64,000 bases of DNA, taken from contig JAPCYS010003022.1 of the NCBI GenBank assembly GCA_028641055.1, positions 1 through 64,000 of the forward strand, read 5' to 3'. This document shows positions 46,874-56,750 of the stretch, piece after piece. Positions within the stretch are counted from its first letter, which is position 1. The number at the start of each line of letters is the position of its first letter. Below the pieces are notes generated by a model that was not told the DNA's origin, made no database searches, and saw only the letters and a program-made list of their open reading frames with translations. The position numbers and the translations under genes were made by a program. The stretch is from Alopecurus myosuroides (lineage: Eukaryota; Streptophyta; Magnoliopsida; Poales; Poaceae).

Positions 46874-48153
46874 CGCTCGTGCAACGATCCTGAACATAAA
46901 CAATCTGACTACCAGAGAAGACCTGCATCATGAGTCGAGGAATAGGAGCGACGGAAGGAACATGAAACGCGGAACTGCTAAGAGTGCCTCGACTAGCAAC
47001 AGGGATGGGAGTACCTTCGGGAGTACGAACAGAGACAGAAGACTCGACAGGTCGAACAGAGCTCAAAGCGGAAGAATCGTAAGTCATATGGAAAGATGCT
47101 CCGGTATCAAGGATCCAAGAGGATGTACCTGGATGAGACGGTGGTCAGTCGCATAACCGTCAGTGCCATTCGGTGAAGAGTCCCAAGTAGCAAGAAGGCA
47201 TTGGAGTTGCGTAATCTCATGCTCGGTCCAAGACGCAACTGAAGAGGTCGAGGTAGACGCGTCAACCAAGGAGGACCAATCACCAGCACGCGTGGTAGTC
47301 ACGCGGGGAGTCGACGGTCACAAGTGTGTGCACACGCCAAGCGAGGAGCCGACAAAAAACGGCCTAAACCGTGTGCAGGTGCCGCAAGAGTCGACGTAAA
47401 GCGCTGAGTCGACACAAACGGAGTCGACGTAGAGCGGCCACAACTGCGGGCAGAAGCCGCGAGTTGCGACATAGAGCGGTGAGTCGACATAGACGGAGTC
47501 GACGTAGAGAGGCCACAACCACGAGCAGAAGCCACGAGAGACGGCGTAGAGCGGCGAGTCGATATAGACGGAGCCGACGTAAAGCATCGAGTCGACGGAG
47601 AGCGGCTGCAACCGTGTGCGGAAGCCACAATAGGAGTCGATATAACGTGGTCACCACCGCGTGTAGAGGCCGGAAAGGGAATCAGCATAGAGCAACAATC
47701 ACCAGATGTATACGTGAGAAGAGTCGTCGAGGAATGACCAACACCACGTGAAGAAGCCACTAGAGGAGGTGGTGCATCTGCCGAAGGACTCGATGTAGAG
47801 CAGCCAGTACCATCTGTGGAAGTCGAAGTAGAGTGACAACCACCACCTCGAAGCAGACGACATTGCACCTTTTTTTTCTCCTTTTTTTACCACGGATTGG
47901 TCAACGCAGGACAAAACCAATCGGGATCGAAACTGATGCACAACAACGGACGATGGCCTGGAGCAGAGTAACGACGGACGTTGGTCTAGGGCAGATTTCT
48001 TTTCTTTCCTTGTCGATCTAGCGACAAAGCAGCAACAGGCAGCGGGCAGCGCTCGTCGGGGGACGGCCGGAGAAGCCACGGGCGACGACGGACGACAACG
48101 GAGGAGGGCGACCGGGATTGGAGTAGAGATGGACGTCGATCCTTCGAAGCTGA
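46874..48153 (-). pseudogene. Copia A protease and Ser-rich N-terminal part
   Basis: Minus strand. A possible start lies at 47862 (MSSASRWW) after a 5' leader, with a competing frame at 47299-47868 that is very Ser/Thr-rich. Frames overlap and none is clean. Near 47090-47120 the reading becomes ILDTGASFHMTYDSS, the copia protease active site, continuing to GSQIVYVQDRC at the edge of the Athila-like insertion. The usual copia gag domain (UBN2) and CCHC knuckle are not seen between the start and protease. Instead there is a 75-bp tandem repeat. The gag is deleted, replaced or too diverged to see. Confidence 0.65.
47375..47630 (-). repeat. 75-bp tandem repeats in copia A
   Basis: Units begin at 47375, 47450 and 47525 (exact 75-base spacing), with a partial fourth at about 47618 after an extra 18 bases. 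In the Ser-rich minus frame each unit is 25 residues, containing STSTP, HR and ASARGCG-like blocks. GTCGAC is repeated throughout. Length in multiples of three suggests growth while the region was translated. Confidence 0.8.
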
Positions 48154-48235
48154 GGACGTAGGACAAGGTTTCTAGTCTACGCTACGTCTAGGGTTAGGGA
48201 GGCGAAAACCAGGCGATTGGATCGCCGCCTCAACC

Positions 48236-50136
48236 ATGGACGGGAACGAACCTGTCAAGGAAGTCTTGGAAGTCTACGAATCGGGAAGGAAGTCCATCCC
48301 GAACACGCCTACGATCGCAGGAATCCGGAAGCATTACGAGTCCGCGTTGGACTTGGATCTCAACATCGAAGGGAGCTTTAAAAAGAAGGAACGGGGAGGC
48401 GTTGTCCTTAACCTAATCAAAACCTTCGACAGTAGATCGGCAACTTTCGACCCGGGCGATCTGATCCAATCTAGGCTACGAGCGATGTCGACCATGGACG
48501 GTGGGGGTGATCAAGGGGCGGCCGGTGAGGCCGCTACCCACCCGAAGCCGTCTGTCGCCGGCGCGATCGTACCTACAGGATCGGAACGCCGGTTGGCGCT
48601 TGCTGAACCAAGGGAGGATTTAGATGGTAACAGGGATCAAGCGGAAGAGGAGGGCACGAATTTGGAGCCAGAAGCTCGCACTGCCGGAGAGGTGGACTTG
48701 GAGGATGATGTGTTTGCAGAGGAACCAGACGAGGTGATTCCGAGCAGCGAGACTCCGATGATCTGGCGTTTATCGGCGCGATACTACTCGATCAAAGCTG
48801 CCAATTTCTTGAGCTGCACAAGCACTTCATGGATGTATGGAAGATTAGGGGCCGGATGACTTTTGCTCCTTTGAAAGACAATTTCTTCATTGTCACAGTC
48901 ACGGAAGAGGGTGATTACAAGTTTGTGGCACGCGGCGGCCCCTGGATCAAGAAGGGGGTGGCCTGTTTGACTACACCTTTCATCGAGGGAGCTCGCCCGT
49001 CAGAGACTATCCTGGACTTCATCCCTATATGGGTACGGTTTTACGACGTACCATGGAACAAACAAACTCTAGCATACGGAACTTTTGTAGGGTCAAAGCT
49101 GGGACAGGTGGAAGAGGTGGATGTTGACCCAGCGGGGCTAGAATTCAGTGATTACCTGAGAGTTCGCATCATCTTGCCGTTGAATAAACGGTTGCAAAAC
49201 CGGTTTACCACTACCACAAAGGGGAAGTCTGAGAGGATAGTCTACCATATACGGTATGAACGAGTTCCACACTTTTGTTTTCACTGTGGATTCATATGCC
49301 ATGATAAGGAGGAGTGTGAGAAGAAAAGACGTGGTACCCCGTCTCTTCATTATGATGCTTCCCTTAGGTGTTCGCCCAAAAGGAAGTTTGCAAACCGGAT
49401 GATCTCAGCGACAGCTAACCCTGCAGCAAAGAAGGGCCTGGTTTTTAACACACCAACTGGGAGTGTTAACTCCACGTCGTCCCTGGGAAGACCAAGTGTC
49501 AATGCAACAACACCAGCACATTATGGGAACAGTACTGCGGACATACCTGATGCGGTAGACTCCCGGGATGGCTTTGAAGAACAGACTTTCAGAACAACGG
49601 AGGAGGTGGAACAGTCATTGGCACGGACTGTTAAGAGCATGCAACTAAAGCTAGGTGTTGATCTAAATAAAGCTAGCTCACAGGAGGGCTCCCAGACTGA
49701 CAGGTACCAAACCGAGAGGGACACACAATCGGCTCGTGATCCAACTATGCCAGCCCTTGTTGACGACTCTGATGATGTTGTACCTAGGGCAAGTGATATG
49801 ATACCTCCCATCCGAAACATATCACAGGCATCTACTTCACTGAGTAGCATTGCAGACACGACCATGGTGGCTGCAGACTCGGTGTTAGGGAAGAGAGGGG
49901 CGGAAGGAGAGAGCCAAGGAAACCACCTTCAACTATCATTAGCACTAAATTATGCAAGCAAGAAGAGAGGGATCATGCGGAAGGACAAGACAGGGAACAA
50001 GGAGAATCATGCTGGTGAGGGAGAGGACAAGGATGCAGCGGCTGAGCACGGTGGGAAGAAGAACAAGGCAGCAACCGGTCATGGGGCTTCCGATACACTG
50101 ACGAGACCAAATGTGTGGTCTCGTCAGCAGCAATGA
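48236..50136 (+). pseudogene. LINE 3 ORF1 (gag-like, zinc knuckle), one frame break
   Basis: RNA-binding ORF1 of a plant L1 element. The start ATG at 48236 is in good context (ACCATGG). The N-terminal 190 residues are charged, with an acidic part. The DUF4283-like domain spans the break (WKIRGRMTFAPLKDN, GGPWIKKGVACL, IWVRFYDVPW). The CCHC knuckle CFHCGFICHDKEEC is at 49276-49320. A long polar, Ser/Thr-rich C-terminal half ends at the TGA 50134-50136. One frame break near 48810 has TTGAG where TTGGAG is expected. If that is a consensus error, the protein would be about 630 residues and intact. The stop overlaps the ORF2 start. Confidence 0.8.
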
Positions 50137-53100
50137 ATTGCTTGTCGCTCAACTGTCGGGGTTCCGGGAACGCCCCGACAGCTAGAGAGCTTGCAAGTAT
50201 TTCCCTGAGTTGGAGTCCTCGTTTGCTTTTTTTGTGTGAAACTAGACAAAATGAGAATAAAGTTAGGCGTCTTCGCAATAGACTAGGCCTGAAAGGCTTT
50301 GCTGGAGTTAGTAGTGATGGGTTAAGTGGTGGTTTAGCTTTATTTTGGCATGAAAGTATCACTGTTGAGATTCAAGAATTAAATGAGAGGTATATTGATG
50401 CGTATGTCCGTGCTTCCCCCCATGATCCGCAATGGCGTATTACCTGTGTGTATGGTGAACCGAGGGTGGAAAATAGATATCGTATGTGGGATGCTCTCCG
50501 TAGACTGAAAGCACAATCAAATCTTCCATGGCTTGTTATGGGTGATTTTAATGAAACCCTTTGGCAAGAGGAACACCTATCACAAACACCTCGTTCTGTT
50601 AGACAAATGGAGGCCTTTAGAGCGGTATTATCTGACTGTAATCTAGTTGATCTTGGTTTTGCAGGGGTTCCTTATACCTATGATAACAAACGGATTGGTG
50701 CTGCAAACCTAAAGGTCAGACTGGACCGGGCTGTTGCGTGTCCAAGATGGCGTGATCTCTTCGCAGAGGCGAGTATTAAGCATCTTGTAACCTCCGTTTC
50801 TGACCACTGTCCTATCCTTTTGAGCATGGCACAGGAGGAGCAGCAGGTTGGACAGAAGCCGAAACGCCAATATGAGATTTGTTGGGAAAGGGAGGATACC
50901 CTACCTGAACATATCCAATCGGCTTGGAAGGAGGCTGGGCACAAAGGGAACCTCTCGGACATTATGGCGGGCCTGGGACATGTCATGGACAAGCTGCAAG
51001 AGTGGAGCTGCAAGAAGTTTGGCAATATAAATCGTGAGTTAAAAAGGGCTCGCAAGGACCTTGAAGACATGCTAATCCAGAACTCCGATCAACATGCAAT
51101 AAGAAGGGCTTCTGACCATTTAAATGAGCTCCTTTACCGAGAAGAAATGCTCTGGCTTCAACGCTCTCGTGTCACTTGGTTGAAGGAGGGTGACCGAAAC
51201 ACCAAGTTTTTCCATCGGACCGCAAAGTGGAGAGCTAGGAGAAATAAGATCAAACGATTGAAGGATGACCATGGTGTTTGGCAACAGGTGCCAACAGATA
51301 TGGAACGCATGGCAACGTCATATTTAAAGAATTATTTACAAGGGACCCTACTCTGAATTCTGATCAACTTGTTGCCATAATGCAAGAGAAAGTTACACCG
51401 GAGATGAATGACTTGCTTATTAAAGACTTTACAGATGATGAAATCAGTGATGCACTTTTTCAAATTGGGCCTCTCAAAGCACCGGGAGTTGATGGTTTCC
51501 CTGCAAGATTCTACCAAAGGAATTGGGGGACAATTAAGGAGGAGGTAATTAACGCGGTCAAACTCTTCTTTGTTACTGGTAGTATGCCTGAGGATGTGAA
51601 TAACACTGCCATTGTCCTAATTCCGAAAAGTGAACAGCCTGAAACTCTCAAAGACTTTCGGCCCATTAGTCTTTGTACTGTAATATATAAAGTCATCTCT
51701 AAATGCCTGGTTAATAGATTGAGGCCTATTTTGGGGGAGCTAATATCGATCAACCAAAGTGCCTTTTTTCGGGAAGATTAATAACTGATAATGCTCTTGT
51801 GGCCTTTGAATGCCTTCATTACATTGAGCACAATAATAACCAAGACAGGAATTTTTGTGCTTACAAACTTGATCTATCGAAAGCGTATGATCGGGTTGAT
51901 TGGGATTTTCTAAAGAAAGTGTTGCAAAGGATTGGATTCTCGTACCGGTGGGTTGACTGGATTATGGCTTGTGTCACCTTGGTACAGTATTGTATTAAAT
52001 TTAATGGGAACCTCCTGGATACATTTTCGCCTTCTCGGGGTCTCCGACAAGGTGATCCACTGTCACCCTTTCTGTTTTTGTTTGTTGCAGATGGTTTGTC
52101 GGCACTGCTCCAAAAGGAAGTTATGTCAAAGAACATAGTCCCTGTTAAAATTTGTCGCCAGGCACCGGAAGTCTCACACCTATTGTTTGCGGATGACAGT
52201 CTGCTCTTTTTCAAGGCTGAAGAAGGTCAAGCACAACGGGTTCAAGCAGTCTTGGAAACATATGCCAAAAGCACGGGCCAACTGATTAACCCAAACAAAT
52301 GTCCCATTATGTTTGGGCCTGCCTGTCCACAAGCTATCCGGACGCAAGTTAAAAGTGCACTGCAAATTACTCAGGAAACTTTTGAGACTAAATATCTCGG
52401 TCTGCCTACCCCGGAGGGACGGATGAATAGGGACAAACTCCAAAGTATTCAAGCTAGATTGGCAAAATGCCTGGTGGAATGGGATGACAATCATAAGTCA
52501 CAAGCGGCGAAAGAAGTCCTCATTAAATCGGTAGCCCAGGCAATACTGGTTTATGTGATGAGTGTGTTTAAACTTCCTCTAGGTCTCTGTGATGAGCTTA
52601 CAAACATGATGAGACGGTACTGGTGGGGAGCTGAAAATGGGAAAAGGAAGACCTGCTGGATCGCATGGGATATAATGCTTAGACCAAAGAAATTCGGTTG
52701 TGTGGGGTTTAGGGATATGCGACTTTTCAACCCGGCTCTACTGGCCCGTCAAGCCTGGAGAATATCCAAAACCCGGAGACTCTCTGTGCTCGGCTACTGA
52801 AAGCGAAGTATTACCCCAATGGCTCTTTGATCGACACGGTTTTTACTGGAAGTGGCTCATCCTCGTGGCATGCTATCGAGTATGGGTTGGAGCTGTTAAA
52901 ACAAGGGACCATATGGCGTGTGGGAAATGGCACAAAGATCAGAACTTGGCGTGATCCGTGGATCCCGGCTAATAGGAATTATAAACGTATCTCCCCCCAG
53001 GGGCGCTGTCGTTTTCGGTGGGTGGCAGATTTCATCCTGCAGGATGGTTCTTGGGATACTGACCGTCTGAAACTGTTTTTTAACGAGGAGGATATCTCTA

Positions 53101-54305
53101 ATATCCTGAAGATCAGAACCTCAACCCGCCAAGAGGAGGACTTCATAGCATGGCAACCTGATAAGCGGGGTATTTTCTCTGTCAAGAGCGCCTACCAATT
53201 GGCACTTTCAAGGAACATGCTTCAACAAGACAGAGGGGCTACAAGTTCAAGGCCAAATGGTGATCGGCCATGTTGGAAATTAATTTGGAGCTGCCCTGTA
53301 CCACCAAAAATGCGTCTACTCGCTTGGAAGATTGGGAAGAACGCGGTGGCGACAAAAGACAATCTCTGTAGAAGAGGGATTACCTCAAATGATACCTGTG
53401 ATATCTGCGGGCTAGAATCAGAAGATACCTTCCACGCGTTTACCAGGTGCCCTCACGCTCGGGCCCTATGGTCTGCAATGAAGGAAGAATGGAACTTGCC
53501 ATCTGATGATATTATTAAGCCATCCGGCTCGGAATGGCTGCTGCAACTCCTTGCCCAATTGACAGTGGATCAGCGAGCGAAAACAGTCTTAACACTGTGG
53601 CGCATCTGGCACGCACACAATGAATTGACACATGACAAACCATGCCCCTCCATCGAAGGATCTCGGAGATTCCTGCTCAGCTACCTGGACTCGTTACTGT
53701 GCATCAAGCAAACCCCACGGATGGACATCACAAAGGGAAAGATGGTTATCAACAACTGTCAAGGTTTTTCGAAAAGTGTCGACATTCAGGATGGTAGGAA
53801 AAAAGTCAGAAAAAGATGGTGCCTCCCGGGTTCAGATATGACCAAACTCAATGTTGATGGATCATACTCCGTGGATGGGACGGCAGGGGCTGGTATGGTA
53901 CTGCGCGATCACAATGGAGATATCATATTCACAGCCTGCCGAAATATTCAGTACTGTAATGACGCCACCGAGTCTGAACTTTGTGCACTGGAAGAGGGTC
54001 TGCGCCTGGCTATGACCTGGACAGCGCAGGGGATAATTGTCGAGACCGACTGCGCAGAGGCGATAGAACTGCTAAAGGATGGTGCTCCGAATAATTCCAT
54101 CTATGCATTCAGAATTAGTGCAATTAGTGACATGCTAAAGGAGAGAAATATCAGGGTGACAAAAATCGGAAGAGACACAAATGGTGTCAGCCATGCGCTC
54201 GCTCGGTTGGAGAGGGTAGGGGCTAGAACTGAATTTTGGCCTGGAGGATTTCCTATGGAAATCGCTGGTGATGTAACACATGATTGTACCCTTACCCATG
54301 ATTAA
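50133..54305 (+). pseudogene. LINE 3 ORF2 (EN, RT, RNase H), three frame breaks
   Basis: Starts at ATG 50133-50135, overlapping the ORF1 stop as ATGA. Endonuclease: LNCRGSG, CETRQNE, VMGDFNE, LDRAV and SVSDHCP, residues 1-240. Reverse transcriptase: APGVDGFPARF and FRPISLCTVIYK (51278-51781 frame), KLDLSKAYDRVDWDF, GLRQGDPLSPFLF and active-site FADD (52186-52197). The zinc region (CDICGLESEDTFHAF) is at about 53390-53450. RNase H at 53830-54230 has the expected D, E, D residues (NVDGSYS, ESELCALEE, VETDCAEAI). Frames shift by minus one near 51325, 51770 and 52764, each in a TTT, C or T context where one more base fits the family. No other stop is seen. Confidence 0.88.
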
Positions 54306-54424
54306 TAGATTTCATTTTTACGCAAAAAAAAAAAGGACGTAAGACGAGGCTTGGAGACGAACGGAGTGGGACAGAGAAAAAATCGATCAGGTCGGTGGCC
54401 GGCGGCGTACGTGGAAAAACTTAA

Positions 54425-54440
54425 CCTAGGGCTGATACCA
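54425..54440 (-). other. Primer-binding site of copia A
   Basis: Minus strand TGGTATCAGCCCTAGG, directly adjoining the 5' LTR. The first nine bases match the initiator-methionine tRNA type. The copia A leader continues to 54335 and then resumes on the other side of LINE 3. Confidence 0.8.
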
Positions 54441-54576
54441 TGTTATGATTAGAGGAATACAACTTGTATTCCACGGGGCCAAAATGCCACAATATATATA
54501 CATGTACATGTGTGAAAAATATGCAGGAAACCCCCTAACTAATAGGATATTTACAAATATAGACTAATCTCTAACA
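54441..54576 (-). repeat. Right (5') LTR of copia A
   Basis: A 136-bp LTR pairing with 34361-34498. It is followed by the ATTTG duplication at 54577-54581. Confidence 0.9.
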
Positions 54577-54871
54577 ATTTGCAACGTACAGTGGATTATT
54601 GTGATTGATGTAGCATACCTACTACTTTTCCGTTCAACGCACTCCATTCTTTTATTAATTTTTTTGAAATGAACGCACTCCATTCTTGTTCCATGACATC
54701 GGTCGGCATCTCATTTTTCACAATCGGATCATATAAATCCCTACACTAAATGATGTCTTCCATTATGGCCTCCCATAATGAGTAACTGAAAAAATCAAGT
54801 TTTATCATGCCACTAGTGATGACATCTGTTTCCAAAGCCATTGTGAGCAGAAACCTTGAGCTCTGATACCA
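54577..54871 (-). pseudogene. Copia B gag start and primer site
   Basis: Primer site TGGTATCAGAGCTCAAGG at plus 54854-54871. A start codon at plus 54839-54841 opens a copia gag N-terminus (ITSGMIKLDFFSYSLWEAIMED, then IVKNEMP). There is an early stop in the middle. The frame is cut at 54581 by copia A, and gag continues at 34360. Strong similarity to the copia C fragment at 23746-23928. Confidence 0.7.
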
Positions 54872-54874
54872 CTC

Positions 54875-55110
54875 TATTGAGAAATTAGCACACTTGTAAC
54901 GTGATCTGAAAAATACGCAACAGAATCAAAGTATAACTTCAGCACTCATGCACGAACACCAACGATCGTTGCTCAATCATGGAAAGGAACATATGCATCT
55001 AACATATATTGGAGATACTAGGTCAGCCTAAACCTAAGGTCCTATGTGCAAACAACAACCAAGTAGGACTTGATTCTAGCAAACAATTAGTAAAGTACTA
55101 CTAGCTCTCT
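54875..55110 (-). repeat. Copia B 5' LTR, truncated
   Basis: Starts TATTGAGAAATTAGCACAC (TGTTAGG... in the other copy) and matches 23928-23952 and 31103-31160, including GGAGATACTAGG and GCAAACAACAACCAAGTAG. Similarity fades around 55080-55140. The remaining roughly 1.3 kb of LTR is missing, so copia B is truncated at this end and ordinary genic DNA begins. Confidence 0.6.
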
Positions 55111-56404
55111 CAGCCCAAAGATAACCATCAACATACACATACCGGTGGTGAGTAAAAAGGTTTTTGTTTCTGATACCACACTATTAATATTCCCAACGAC
55201 ATCTTTCATATAAAGCAGCGAGAGCATACATATAGAGGAGAAAACTCTAATTTGGCTACCATGCATGTATACATACACATGCATCACATGGAAAGTAGCT
55301 AGCTATAGTGAACATAGGGAAAAAGATGCATGCACGATTGCAAGGGAAAGGCAACAGCATTTGCCCATACTTTGCACCTCCCTACCACCCTTTAGTTTCT
55401 AACCTGACATGACATGAATGGCTGTGGGTCTCTCCTCATCTGATGAGTAGTCAGTCTTCTCTTATTTTTCCTCATCATTTCTCTGGGGTGGCTGGAGGAC
55501 AGGCAGTTCTGCGTCAAGTTGGGCATTCTCCAATTTTGTTCTGGGAGCGAGCGAGCTACTCTACTGGACAAAAGCCCCAGCAGACACCAACTTTTTTGCA
55601 CCCCTTTGCTCTGCCAGGAATCATGCATCACAATTACCGAGGCCACACAAAAAAGTATCTTTCTTCCTGAAGAAAGGGATCTACTCTCCTCCTGGTCCCT
55701 TAATTTACTGAAAAGAGTTAATAAAGTTAGTTAGCATCACAAATGTAGGAGTATTCAGGAAAAAGTTCACGGTTTAATACATTTCTAAAGAGATGAAACT
55801 TCAACTATCTTAACTTCTGGTTAGTTTATTCTGTGTTGTTGTTTAAGACATGCTGTTGTGGCCAGGAACTTCTACTAGTACTAATTAATTTGTGTAGGAC
55901 ATGTTGGCCTAGGCGCCTAGCTAACTAGTTAATTAGGTTAAATCCTAGGATATCTTTTCATCTTAAAATTAACCCCCTTAACTTTTCTCCATTACATGTC
56001 TTCATTAACATAAATGGTTGGTTTTCAACGGGGGGCTTTTCTACTTCCAACATGATTTGACATGTACATCAACCTGTCATGCATCTATCTATATGCATGG
56101 ATAAATACAGGTGACAGATACTCCAAGCCAGATAATTGGCATTGCTTTGGCAGTTTGCTTGACCCGTTTTCTTTTCTGGGAACAATGTTGTACCTGCATG
56201 TGTGTGTACTGGCTGCTGACACGGCTAAGCTTATATACCTGCATCTGCGTGCCTTATGGGTGGTAATAATACACCAGCCAGGGGGATCGAGAAAGACTGT
56301 CTCTTTGTGTTGGAGCTTATGCCCCGGGATCTAGAGGCAGGGATCCTATATGTGATCCTAGCAGGAAAAAAAAAAATGTTATAATGATTCACCTGTAATT
56401 GGCA

Positions 56405-56449
<45 letters not shown>

Positions 56450-56750
56450 TCACTTTTCTTGGCAAAGGAGGCAGGAGAGAGAAAAAGTTACTGCCCAAGA
56501 TAAAAAGGATGAAAGCCTTATGAGATGGAGAAAGCTCTCGCTCATGGGCACCTCCATTTTTCAAACTCAACTGTAGTGGTAGTATTATAGGTACTTTCCC
56601 ATTTGGAGGGGGTGTGTGCGTGTTCTTGAGAGAGCTGGTTCAGCTTGACTGCCATTTTCTAAGTTCCCTTCCCCTCTTGGAAGTAGCACGTCAAGATCTC
56701 CATCCTACTAGCTTAGCTTTTACTAGTATAGCTAGTATTACTGTAGCACC
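55111..56750 (+). promoter_or_regulatory. Upstream region of the bHLH gene
   Basis: About 1.6 kb between the truncated LTR and the bHLH start codon. No transposon ends or coding frames were recognised. A GA microsatellite lies at 56408-56446, and the last 150 bases are likely 5' leader. A TATA box could not be assigned with confidence; TATTATAGG near 56582 is one weak candidate. Confidence 0.45.
56408..56446 (+). repeat. GA microsatellite
   Basis: About 19 uninterrupted GA units, roughly 305 bases upstream of the bHLH start codon. In plants GA repeats in promoters or leaders can bind GAGA-type proteins; any such role here is inference. Confidence 0.9.

Larger units (their letters stand above)
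48169..54334 (+). mobile_element. L1-type LINE 3, nearly complete
   Basis: Plus-strand LINE with 5' leader, ORF1, ORF2 and an 11-A tail (54324-54334). The flanks GGACGTAGGACAAGG (48154-48168) and GGACGTAAGACGAGG (54335-54349) match at 13 of 15 positions, a target duplication. It is inserted in the 5' leader of copia A. All four coding breaks look like single missing bases in short runs. No premature stop by substitution was noticed. Confidence 0.92.
34361..54576 (-). mobile_element. Copia A retrotransposon with two nested insertions
   Basis: Short LTRs (34361-34498 and 54441-54576) begin TGTTATGATTAGAG and end CTCTAACA. Both are flanked by an exact ATTTG duplication (34356-34360, 54577-54581). 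A primer site (54425-54440) and a polypurine run (34499-34510) are each directly next to an LTR. Removing the Athila-like element (37319-46873) and LINE 3 (48169-54334) leaves about 4.5 kb, a normal copia size. Order on minus: leader, Ser-rich N-terminal part, protease, pre-integrase, integrase, reverse transcriptase, RNase H. It is inserted in the gag of copia B. Confidence 0.9.

Noticed and set aside
47375..47630. Regularly spaced repeats resembling an array
   Set aside because: The 75-base period lacks the alternating repeat/unique-spacer structure of CRISPR, and it lies inside a copia coding region of a plant genome.
55392..55734. Open frames of 71-84 codons upstream of the bHLH gene
   Set aside because: They overlap on both strands and have no domain, conserved motif or splice context.
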